This document shows positions 1-10,000 of a DNA stretch of 12,615 nucleotides, in pieces. Numbering within the stretch: the stretch's first letter is position 1; each line of letters opens with the position of its first letter. The notes under the pieces are model-generated. The model made no database searches, had not been told where the DNA came from, and saw only the letters and a list, made by a program, of their open reading frames with translations. Made by a program: the position numbers and the translations under genes. Origin of the DNA: Synura sp. LO234KE (lineage: Eukaryota > Sar > Synurophyceae > Synurales > Mallomonadaceae); contig VKHC01000384.1 of NCBI GenBank assembly GCA_015143735.1, positions 1-12,615 of the forward strand, written 5' to 3'.

Positions 1-513
1 GAACCGGAGCGGGACCAGCTTGCAATCCCCTGCTCGGCATACGAGGAGCCCGAGGGGCCGGAGCGCCGGAGCACCAGCATAGTGAAGCCACTTCCAGACC
101 GCGTGTCCCCTCACCTCGAGTTGTTCCTTGCCCAGCTTGCGGTGCCAGTCAGATGGGCAATGCGGAGCTTTTCGTCTAGTTTGCCTTCCTGGTCTCGGTC
201 GGTGTGGTGGCCTGCATTTTTGAGTCATGCATCTCACTTGTTGCAATGTGAACACGCCATTTCTGCCTTATCTGCCGGTGCTCTTGGTACCACTATCTCA
301 GCACCGAGCTACACTGTTACTTTTCCGCCCTTGTGTGGCGCCCCATCAGTAGGAGTATCCTCCCGCGGGGGTGGTACGCGCGTCCCCTTCTACCTAGTTG
401 GGGACGTCGTTGCGTACCAATCATCCCCGGGGGAGGCTCTACCTACGCTCCCCGGCGGAGGCCGCCTCCCCCCTCCCCCACTCGGTTTACGGGGCTTGCC
501 AGTTGGTACATGA
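1..513 (+). CDS. Uncertain partial open frame running in from the left edge (170 codons to a TGA)
   Basis: Reading from base 1 the frame has no stop until 511-513. The encoded stretch is rich in Pro, Gly, Ser and Leu, with a hydrophobic, Trp-containing middle and a Pro/Gly-rich end. I recognise no domain. High GC lowers stop frequency, and another minus-strand frame (228 to 1, from an ATG at 228) is also open to the edge, so the coding strand cannot be decided. It could be the last exon of a neighbouring gene, a mobile-element remnant or non-coding DNA. The frame runs through the first copy of the direct repeat (326-410) and the 15-bp inverted match (493-507), which favours repeat-derived DNA over an ordinary gene. 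Confidence 0.2.
   Translation, partial: EPERDQLAIPCSAYEEPEGPERRSTSIVKPLPDRVSPHLELFLAQLAVPVRWAMRSFSSSLPSWSRSVWWPAFLSHASHLLQCEHAISALSAGALGTTISAPSYTVTFPPLCGAPSVGVSSRGGGTRVPFYLVGDVVAYQSSPGEALPTLPGGGRLPPPPLGLRGLPVGT
326..410. repeat. Diverged direct repeat, copy A
   Basis: This stretch aligns by eye with 795-888 in the same orientation. The best-kept part is gggggtggtacgcgcgtc here against gggggtggtccgcgcgtc there, followed by ccttctacctag against accttctatccag, and preceded by a shared cccat...tag...agtat segment. A gacgtc/aacgtc match follows after a short gap. The copies differ by substitutions and small indels. Confidence 0.5.
493..507 (+). repeat. 15-bp inverted match, left copy (ggcttgccagttggt)
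   Basis: This sequence is the exact reverse complement of 12361-12375. One mismatch further on, both copies continue with catg. Upstream flanks also share ctcccc and acgg blocks with small gaps. The pair may be parts of two oppositely oriented, decayed copies of one dispersed repeat. Confidence 0.4.
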
Positions 514-1424
514 TGGCTCTTACTAATTATTAGATACGTCTGTGTAGCGATCCTGCCTAGTGTCCATTACAATAATTTAGATGAAGGATTTTGAGGATAC
601 AATAATTCAACCTAAGTTTCGGAATCGTTTGACTATAATAGAAACTTTCATCTTAAGTGCCGAAGCTAATCCTAAGCAGAAACACGTTCTGAGTTACTAA
701 CCAAGATTATGAGTCTTTTGGCTTAAGCTAGCATTCTGGAATGGTTACTATGCTGTTCGCGGCACTTTCTTGCTGCATCACCGCAATTGCATGACCTCCC
801 TCGGTGGTCCCATTGTAGCTAGTATGTCCTTCCCTGGGGGTGGTCCGCGCGTCACCTTCTATCCAGCTATTTTCTAGGAACGTCTTCTTACTGACTGCTC
901 TCCGGTGTTAGTGAATCATTCCGCGTTGAAAATCAATCCCCTAAAAAGATTGACGAAAAATTCTACCACAAGCACATTGGTACGAAGACCGCCAATTGCA
1001 AAACGGTTTGTTAGGTATCATTCATCCATCTTCGTCCTTATGGCATGAACTTGTGATACATCGCATTGTAGTCGTCCAACTCAAGATATGAATCATCCAT
1101 TCATGTGCGAGAAAGTAAGCCGAACACCTAAATCGTAATATGCGATTAAGCGCCAATATTAAAGCATGTACACATAACGCCCGCTGAACATCCAATAATT
1201 ACCACGACTCAGCTTTAGGAGTGAGTGGTGTAACCAAATAACACTTATGAATACACAAGGCAGGCCATGACTCAAAACTTTGCAAGTAATTGCTGCTTCT
1301 AGAATATTGCTACGAAACTATCAATTGTAGAAAACGATTACGCAACGAGCAGAGCTCTCTGTCGCATGAAATTCAATTGAAGCCATCAGCTTATTTCACC
1401 AGACACCACAACAATATGGAGACT
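514..1424. other. Intergenic region downstream of the receptor gene
   Basis: AT-rich DNA with no convincing gene on either strand. Apart from repeat copy B (795-888), it holds a 10-bp direct repeat, tacaataatt, at 568-577 and 598-607. The minus-strand transcript of the receptor gene should end in its right-hand part. No tRNA-like or other RNA-gene pattern was seen. Confidence 0.5.
795..888. repeat. Diverged direct repeat, copy B
   Basis: This is the partner of 326-410, about 470 bp further on, and sits in AT-richer DNA. Its GC-rich core stands out from the surroundings, suggesting an inserted or conserved block. No long frame crosses it. No transposase or reverse-transcriptase sequence lies between the copies. 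Confidence 0.5.
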
Positions 1425-1429
1425 TTATT
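1424..1429 (-). terminator. Possible AATAAA polyadenylation signal overlapping the stop codon
   Basis: The minus strand reads GAATAAAG across the end of the receptor gene, so the hexamer AATAAA includes the stop codon TAA. If used, the 3' UTR would be only a few tens of bases. The match may be a chance result of the Glu-stop codons, and many protists do not rely on this hexamer. Confidence 0.25.
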
Positions 1430-4058
1430 CATTCACCAAGGCCCTGTGCAGATCATTCGGATGCAAACTTATCGAACGACGAGCTATCGCTGCAGCTTCT
1501 CGCTCTAGTTCGATTCTCAACTCTTCCTGCAACCGCTCGTGGTACAGACGAACTTTCTCGTTACGGACCTCCTCCAGTCGACGTATCGCCCTCCTCTTCA
1601 CCTCCGCGTACACCTCACGGAGAATCACCAAAAGAATGAAGAACGCAACGACAGCGATCGCGATATAAGAGCCTTCTGTTTGTTGCAGAGCCAGCAGCAA
1701 GAAGACGATCGTATTGAATATGAATCCGACACTCGATTCGATAATCGTCTCCTGCAGAATTTCCGGCAAGGTGATTAAAGCTACGACGATGATAAAGAAG
1801 ACCCAGTACGCCAGGTCAAAAGGGATTGTCCAAATATACCTTGGGTAAATTGTTATTGGAAGGTCAAAGTCATTTAAGGCAATCAACAGTTTGGCGCTGT
1901 TTAGGTGAGGCACGGCCCTGGCCGCTCTGCAGGCAGGATTGAAATGCTGTACCAATAGACTATTCGCCACCAGGACCCCCCGAGTACGATGAAGCACAAA
2001 CTGCAATCGATCATTAACTAGTATGGAGATATTGTGGACACTATCCGCTACTATGGAGGAGATGGCGATGAAATTCATCCAAATTCCAACTGGTTTCAAT
2101 ACGAAGACATCTTGGCAAAGTGCGAGGGCGAGCGCTTGCAGCCAGAGATTCGTCACGTTTGGTCCTTGGGATACACCGGTCAAAAAGATGTATACCAAAG
2201 TGCCTATAAAATAAGCGACCAAGAGAAACGCAGCAGTGTACTTGGTAAACCTATTCACCAAGACCACTTCTTCGGTATCGAGAGAGAAAAAATGACGGAA
2301 CGCTATTCTTTTCTGGATGCTATGCTGTGCCTCGACAATAAATTGACGCACCAAATACATTTCTCGCTCCTCGTCGTCATCCATAGATTGCATAATTTGA
2401 ATCATTTGATTGGATTTCTTCCGAACTTGGTCCAATTTGTTCAGAAGCTTCCGGCGGCGAACTTCGTGACTTTGCTGAGACGACCGATCCGTTGCGATCT
2501 TCTTGTCTACGATTCGATACAACTTCAGAGTTGCAATGCAGCCCATCAAATGATCTTTCTTCACATTCATCTCCAACACGCGAAACATTTTAGCTAGCTC
2601 TTCGGAAGCATCTCCTTGGTCAATGTGTTGCTGGAGGAGGACAAGCCTCGCCGCAAGCATAATTTTGGATTGGAGTGTCAGGAGAGGCACCTCACCGGAG
2701 GGAACAACTGCAAGCCGTGCCAGAGCACGCATTTTAAGTACTGCCATATTACGATTACCGTCAGGAACACTGCCAGTTCTTAACTCGGGCTCGTACTCGG
2801 GCGAGCCCGGTATTTCCTGGTTCTTCTTCGCCTCACAACCATTTAGATTCAAAATCGAATTCAACTTATCGCCAGCCTTTGCAACCGGAGACATATTCTC
2901 TGAAATCGCTTGCATGGCGGAAAATATAACTTTTTCACCATTGTCGCTTGGTGGTGACACTTCTCGGGATTGTACAACATCGGACACAGACTCGAAATTC
3001 ATGACTTCATCGCGGACAGGGGTGACGTTCACTCGAGAAGTTTTCTTTTTATTCTTGGAGTTTGGAAATTTTGAATCGATGGGCAAGACCATTAAGCTGT
3101 CCCCATGCTCCTCCGAATGCTCTGACTTTTCTTCGCTTTCACTAGTAGCATCCAAAAGAACCTTGCCCGTTGATCCTATCCCCTCAGACCTTCTACTGCC
3201 ATCCAATCCGTCCAGACCAGCTGATACGAAACTCGTCCGGATTCCCGACTCAACGTCAACACCCTCCCTACCACTTGTGCCTGGCTCAGCTTCTGTGACA
3301 TGAGTAGATTCAACAATATCTCTCACACCTACGTCGGGAATCTGAGGCGAGTTGGTAACGTGATGCTCCCGACTATTTCGGACTTCGGTCTCTGGCAGTT
3401 TACGTACACTATTCCGAGGGTCGACCTCGACTTTGTTACGGAGCGGGGCGACCGCGCGCACTAACAAATATTCGAGAACCATCATGACAGGCTTCGAAAC
3501 GCAGGCAATAACCAATACTGTCAGGATGACAGCGTAAAAGGCTTCGCTCGGCGGGACATATTCGCACGTCTTGGTCTGTGGATTCCATTCGCAGAGTTGA
3601 TTCACTATATCGATACTTGCTACATTGTTACATGTGTTGGGAGTACTGTACGCTGCACAGGTACTATCGTCCGCTTGTGCCAGAGGGGCGATAATTGAAT
3701 CTACGAATACGAACGTAACGACTTCACCGCAGAAGATTAACCATTTTAAGGAATGATAATTGCTGCGACCCTTCGCGGAGCCAAAGAACGCAAGATATGG
3801 ATGCATTTCCAGCGTCTTCACCCAGAATTTGGAGTACCACGGGCGAAAAGTAAATTCCACTGGCAAAAGGTCCTCGAATAAGCCTCTAATATCCTCTAGC
3901 TTAGGGCGACGTTTGTTATAAGAAATGCGTTTCTGTTTCCTTCTTCTCTTCACCACGAGCTCTTTTGTAGCTTTCCTTATGCACCTCTCAAAATAGAACA
4001 CTCCCAGGAACCCAAAAAGCAAGAAACCAAGAAGAGCACTCACGGTCACCGTTATGAC
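1425..4058 (-). CDS. Exon 3: multi-span membrane region and cytoplasmic parts (residues 2340-3216)
   Basis: Hydrophobic spans by eye: 2340-2364, 2443-2466, 2511-2540, 2946-2966, about 2978-3000 (possibly two), 3084-3106, 3114-3132 and 3136-3154. Basic residues (RRRKQKR) after span 1 suggest a cytoplasmic side. A loop with four Cys (2473, 2482, 2495, 2504), including LCEWNPQTKTCEY, lies between spans 2 and 3 and is faintly plexin-repeat-like. A linker of about 400 residues (2541-2945) has an acidic Ser-rich cluster (about 2645-2660) and then a long helical part. T..LWLQALALALCQDVFVLKP (2975-2995) recalls the T..WL...S..Q...QP segment of polycystin-1-type proteins. The block HFNPACRAAR (3044-3053) followed by LLIALNDFDLP (3063-3073) looks like a family signature. 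A highly charged helix (3155-3199) follows the last span. There is no PLAT domain: only about 78 residues separate spans 1 and 2. Confidence 0.85.
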   Translation of the reverse strand, partial: VITVTVSALLGFLLFGFLGVFYFERCIRKATKELVVKRRRKQKRISYNKRRPKLEDIRGLFEDLLPVEFTFRPWYSKFWVKTLEMHPYLAFFGSAKGRSNYHSLKWLIFCGEVVTFVFVDSIIAPLAQADDSTCAAYSTPNTCNNVASIDIVNQLCEWNPQTKTCEYVPPSEAFYAVILTVLVIACVSKPVMMVLEYLLVRAVAPLRNKVEVDPRNSVRKLPETEVRNSREHHVTNSPQIPDVGVRDIVESTHVTEAEPGTSGREGVDVESGIRTSFVSAGLDGLDGSRRSEGIGSTGKVLLDATSESEEKSEHSEEHGDSLMVLPIDSKFPNSKNKKKTSRVNVTPVRDEVMNFESVSDVVQSREVSPPSDNGEKVIFSAMQAISENMSPVAKAGDKLNSILNLNGCEAKKNQEIPGSPEYEPELRTGSVPDGNRNMAVLKMRALARLAVVPSGEVPLLTLQSKIMLAARLVLLQQHIDQGDASEELAKMFRVLEMNVKKDHLMGCIATLKLYRIVDKKIATDRSSQQSHEVRRRKLLNKLDQVRKKSNQMIQIMQSMDDDEEREMYLVRQFIVEAQHSIQKRIAFRHFFSLDTEEVVLVNRFTKYTAAFLLVAYFIGTLVYIFLTGVSQGPNVTNLWLQALALALCQDVFVLKPVGIWMNFIAISSIVADSVHNISILVNDRLQFVLHRTRGVLVANSLLVQHFNPACRAARAVPHLNSAKLLIALNDFDLPITIYPRYIWTIPFDLAYWVFFIIVVALITLPEILQETIIESSVGFIFNTIVFLLLALQQTEGSYIAIAVVAFFILLVILREVYAEVKRRAIRRLEEVRNEKVRLYHERLQEELRIELEREAAAIARRSISLHPNDLHRALVNE

Positions 4059-7000
4059 CTGAGGTTAGGCCGGGAGGGCAGATGGGAAAAGGATCAGCGC
4101 GACCGCAGATTATTCGCAAAATAAAGAACTAAGCGACTTACCACATTCTTCGCAAAAGTGCTCGCATCCACTTTCGTGTGCAGGATTGTGTTGGTGAAAG
4201 TAGACGTTATGATAGATGCTGAGGCCGCGAGCTCATTCGAAAATGACACCTGTCCTCCGTCCTCCTCCGAGTCGCCGTAGCCCGTGGAGCCAGTGCACTC
4301 ACACACTGTTCTTGTTGAGTCGTAGTCGACTACTACGCACTGAGGAAGCTGCTCGAAGGCCGCCCGCTCGCTCACCCAAGCCAAGCACTGGGGTACCACT
4401 GCTGTGAGGGGACAGGTGTACTTTATGTCAACGGTGGTGTTCCCTGGACAAACGATTCCCAGACTCTCGGTGGAAGAGCAATTCATCGTCACAAGGTAGG
4501 AAGAATTTCTCAATCCGCAATGCACCGTACCGTTTACGACTGGAGACTGCCAGTACGATATATTATTTACTGCAGGGAGTATGATGGTCGTGGTGGCCTG
4601 GTCGGCCGTTCCTTCAAAACCTACTCTCGCCTTAATTATGGTTGTGTTGGCACCTTGAGACAAGTAGTTGGTCGTGGATTGAGATATGGACAGGGTAGCA
4701 TAACTGTACAATGAAGAAGCACCACCTCCATCCCCCTTCGCCAGTCTACGCCCCGCACCAGCCTTCTTGCTGGAAATATCAAAGGCGCATTTAGCTGGGG
4801 TCACTCCGAGGTACTCTTCTAGCTTCGACTGCGGAACAAATGTCTCAGAGCCAAACAAGTCTTTCCCATACGCCACAGTAGAGTGAAACTTCAAATTTCC
4901 GCTGACCCTACTAGTAGACTCCCCGGGTACCATTTGCTTCAGTCGACTCGCCATCAGCGCGTCTAACGCGTGCGAGATCTGTAACGCAAGTGTTTTCGGC
5001 AGGGACGGTCCGATTTGCACCAGACTTGACAGAGTCGCCAGAACCGGAGATAAGTTATTGTCGTTAGACGCGAAGGCGCCGCTATTCATCACCAACGAAG
5101 TCAGCCTCGACGTGCAGTTATTTAGTGCGTGGATGGTCAGTAGCGTCGGATCCTCCAGTAATCCAAGGACTGTGTTTACATCGGCGAGGACAGAATTGCT
5201 ACTGGAATCCTGTACACAGTAGATTATTTGAAAAAGTAATGGAGGAGATCGTCATCAGAAGCATTTACCTGGAAGTCTCCAGCAGTGTGGAAGGCTTCGC
5301 AAAGCGTTGATCTGAGTGTCCGCTGACTTTCATAGGAGGCGTAGCTCAACGAACACTCTCGACCGTACCGCGTGCCATTGCAAGTGCACTTGGCTTGGCA
5401 ATACAGACTATTCGAGTCGCAGAAATCCGCTCTCTCTCCATTTGCGTCATAGAACAGACAAGTCCCAGCACCGGAGCAATTGTGCGGACACTCCTTAGCG
5501 GACGATGTGCAACGGCCACGAACACATAGATTTGATATGCATATTCTATTTGAACTGCAGCTTTCGCCGATGTTTCTAAAGTTACTACTCTCTGCACAAG
5601 CTGTATTGGCGTTTCCCACGAGGCCCAAGTAACCGCTGAGACAAGGTCCGCAGGTATTCTTCACGCTCGTGCAGGGACTCCGGTTCAAGGCGGTGCAGTT
5701 AGGCGCAACAGAGCAGTTCCCGTTGTTCAGACTGCCAGTAACACCACCGATTACTTGATATATTTTATCTATGTCATATGTCTGGATGGCGTCGGATAGT
5801 CGGGAGGCAGTCAGACTTGTGAGCTCGGTAGTGATCTTCGTCGGCAGCACCATTGCATCGGAGGTGACGTTGCTGGTCGCATCATGCACGTCTCCCACGA
5901 CCGCTACACAAGTGATCGCGTACCCGCGGCTCTCCAGACCCTGACCCAGGGAGGTGGTCACATAGGGCATAGAACTGTTGGACTGGACGACGGTCAGGGG
6001 ACTGGAGTCGTAGAGGTAGTAGGCTAGGATGTAGTACAGCGGGTAGTCGGACGGATCATCTACCCAGCTGAACGTGTTCAATGTAAATTGGGTTATAATG
6101 GCAGTACCTTTCGCTGGGGACACGTTCAAAACTCCTCCATAAGGTCCTCTGTTCATGATAACAGTACCCAAAGAGTATCCCAGAATATGACCCCCTGTGG
6201 TTGCAGTGAGCTTGAAGGTGTACGTAACGCCGGCTTGTAAAGTGTACGATTTCAACGCCAAGAAAACAGTTGTAGGTATAGTAGTTAACGAGACGGAAGT
6301 AGGACTGTCTGCCACACTAGTTAAATTAAACGGACACGAGACGCATGTCCAGGTCACGTTGTAGGGAATGGAGTAGTTACACTCGGCGTTGAGTCGGACG
6401 CGATCCGGCACATTGTAGACCTGACCGGAGTTGGAAAACGAGAGCGTGGGTACCGCCGCCGCAGTAACGATAACTAATTGCGATGCCAAAGAAATCGCTC
6501 CGTAGGCACCTGTGACGACCACTGTGAAATTGTACGCGCCAGGAGACAAACTATTCGGCTTGATGTACTGGATGGAGGAAGCGGTCAGTGACAAGCCACA
6601 AGAAGCTCCGTACACCGGAGATGTGCTGAAGCAGCTCCAGGAAAAGCCTAACCTGACGGAAGTGGGATAGTCGATGTCGAGGCTCATCGAAGCGTTCACA
6701 GTGAACGGTGCCGTTGAACTCACGGTGCGACTGGTCCCTCCCGTCAACTGGGCCGACACACCTGATCGGAGAACGAAAAGAGTGGCCGAGTCATACGAGT
6801 AGGCGCCGGAAGACGTCGTCACAGTCACTTGAACAGTGTAATTGCTGAGCACATCCAAAGCGTAAGCTGGTAACTGGAATAACCTTGGGTTGTTGGTGTT
6901 TGTAACCGACGTATTTAAGTACGTGGGCCCTTGGAAAACTTGCCAAGAATAAGATAAGGCTTTGGAGCTCGTATTTGCGCATGACGTCACTGAGCCGGAG

Positions 7001-10000
7001 GCAACCAGCTTAATAATCTGATACCGATACACTTCGAAGTAACCTGCGGATGCGATGTGGACAGTTGGGGCAACCGAGGAATCCGAAAGCTCAACTGAAA
7101 CGGACACCGACCCGACGGCGTTCAAATGGTTCGTAAGCGTCAACAGAAATGTAAGAGACCCTTCATATAGTGCATCGCTTGGGACGGCGATCGGGACGAA
7201 GGTCGTGGCATGATACTGATTCAAGAAACGAGAGATATAGCTGATGTCTCCTCCGTCTCCGGTCACTGTCCACACTACGCTCTTCCAGGGTCGTCCCCCG
7301 AAGCCGCGCGATGAAGTGGGATCGATGACGTAGTCGCTGCAGACACTCGCGATCGACGCCGCTGCCAACGCGGGAAGCACAGCACTCAACTCGAGCGGCG
7401 GCAGTATTGTCACTCTGCTCTGTGAGGCCGCGCTCGAGTACGCTGCCAGAACCACATTGGAAATCAATATAACAGGATCCCCGACGAAGGGCACGACAGC
7501 TGCGAATCCGTCAACAGTTGCGATCAGGAGCCTGTCGGTCGACCAAACGCAACTCGCGCCAGAGGCCCCTGGAAAAATTAGCAACATCGAGCACCTGAAG
7601 GCGGATAAGTAATTCGATAAGACCATTTTCGCGTAATTCGTGGGCGAGTCGAAGTAAATGTACAGCTGGGACCCGTCATTCGAGAAAATCGCTTTCTGAA
7701 GCACAGGTGCTGGAGGAGGCTGCACTGTAACGGTTACAGAAGAATTCTTGAATCTCGAATACGAGTTGGAGAACGCTGTGAGTTTATAACAGCCCGCGGA
7801 TCCATGAACGACAAACGACCTCGATAAGAGCGAGGAGCCCTTATTGAACAAGAAATACGACGGAAGCACAGTGACGTTACTAGAATATGTTCTGGTCGCT
7901 AAAGAACAGCCTGAGCCGACCGCCGCGGATATGTTTACATAGACAGACGCTGTAGGCGGAGAATCCAGTGTCAGCGAAAACACGTACAGATCCACAATAG
8001 CCACTGCGGCGGGCGAGTACACGGGCACCGATGGATAGGCGGTAACGAAGGACACCCCGGGGCAGCAGGCCGTGGTCACTACCTTATGAGTACCCAGCAC
8101 AGCACTGAGATCCATGCCGTAACTATCGAAGGACTCCGTGTAGCAGTATATATCGTATCTGGTGGACGGGTACAGCCCGGATATGGACAGGGTCGCGTTG
8201 GACCCGGACACAGTCACACGGGAGCCGTAGCGACGGATCAGAGCCGAGGAGGTGAGCGCGGTCCCATTAGAGAGTGCCGCACAGTACACCGCTCCAGGCT
8301 CGCTGATATTCACCGAGAGGGATATCAATGTCCTACTGGGAACCATCTCGTTGATGGTTAAGTAGGGGTAAAGCACTCTTGTCGCAACGTTTAGCTGGAG
8401 TGAAACGGCAGAGGCAGTGTTCCCACCGCAGCTCTTCCCGCACGGATTCAGTATATGAACGGCGGCACTGGAGCAGTAGCAGTTGAAGTTACAATTCACG
8501 CACACGGCGACTTCGCCATCACACAGGAAAACCTGCCAAATTTGGTTGTTGCAGGTAACGGAGGCATAAAGCGACCCCGCCGCTTGGTATTGAGATTGGA
8601 TGGCTTTTACAAGGTTAGGCACAGCAGTTGAGTCGGAACACGTCATGGTCAGATTCGAGTACACGTTCTCCTTAAAGTCTTCGTACAGAAATGCCGCTGT
8701 GAGGTCTCCGAAGAAATACAAATTCGACCTAAGCCCTAGCGCCCCTGAAATAAATGATATCCAATTGGAGCAGTAGCCCTCTTCTCTGAGCCCCTTGTAC
8801 GTAAAGGAATGGAAGGTAGCGCTCGAGACTTGGCGGCCCAGCACCGCTTTCTGCAAAAGGAAATCCTGGTATATCCTTTTTGAGGGATAGTCGGACAGGA
8901 CTTCAGTCGGCTGGCCGGTGGGGTATGCGGAAGGGGGAACGGTCTGTCCCTTAACCGTCGGGAGTGGTGTTGGGTTGGGAACCGGGGGACGCGTCGGTTT
9001 GTTCGAAGTGGGTGGGAGCGTGGGCCGCACCGAGGGAGCGCGAGATGGGGATCTGGTCGGGCGGGGGGTCGGCGAGCTGGGGAGGATCGTTGGGAAGTAC
9101 GAGGGGACAGGCGTAGGAGCTGCACTGAGTGACAAGGACGGAGCTATGGAGGGGAAAGTGGAAGGCGTGCTTGAGGGGGAATAGGAGGGGAGCTGAGTAG
9201 AAACTGCAGTTGGGGTGGGGGTGATAGGGAATGAGGTCGGAGCGACTGAAGGCAATGGCTCCACGGTTGGGCTGCGGCTAGGATCCCCCTTGGGCTTAGC
9301 ACTCGGTGAAAGGGACGGGATGGACGAAGGAGTAGAGGAGGGATCTACAGTAGGTAGATCTGAGGGACTTGTGATTTCGTATGGGGGTGTGATCGAAGGA
9401 GTCAGGGTGGGACTGATGGAGGGCGACACCTGAGGACTATTGGTTGGGATGTAGGTTGAAGCCGGAGAGAGGGTTGGTGTTGATGAGAAGGGCGGTAAAT
9501 ATTGGACAGGAGATGTTGATGGACCTTGGAAAGGCGGCGCCTGAGGACTATTGGTTGGGATGTATGTTGAAGCCGGAGAGAGGGTTGGTGTTGATGAGAA
9601 GGACGGTAAATATTGGACAGGAGATGTTGATGGACCTTGGAAAGGCGACACCTGAGGACTATTGGTTGGGATGTATGTTGAAGCCGGAGAGAGGGTTGGT
9701 GTTGATGAGAAGGACGGTAAATATTGGACAGGAGATGTTGATGGACCTTGGAAAGGCGACACCTGAGGACTATTGGTTGGGATGTATGTTGAAGCCGGAG
9801 AGAGGGTTGGTGTTGATGAGAAGGACGGTAAATATTGGACAGGAGATGTTGATGGACCTTGGAAAGGCGACGCCTGAGGACTATTGGTTGGGATGTATGT
9901 TGAAGCCGGAGAGAGGGTTGGTGTTGATGAGAAGGACGGTAAATATTGGACAGGAGATGTTGATGGACCTTGGAAAGGCGACGCCTGAGGACTATTGGTT

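Noticed and set aside
1-228. Minus-strand frame from an ATG at 228, open to the left edge
   Set aside because: Only 76 codons in GC-rich DNA with a competing + strand frame that is open longer; no recognisable domain.
2034-2597. + strand frame of 187 codons
   Set aside because: It lies antisense within exon 3, has no recognisable features, and conflicts with the membrane-span-rich minus-strand frame.
2623-3303. + strand frame of 226 codons rich in Ser and Pro
   Set aside because: It is antisense to the Ser/Glu-rich linker of exon 3; the composition mirrors the sense strand.
8736-9125. Second minus-strand frame of 129 codons inside exon 1
   Set aside because: It is an alternative frame in GC-rich Pro/Ser/Thr repeat DNA; no start context or features of its own.
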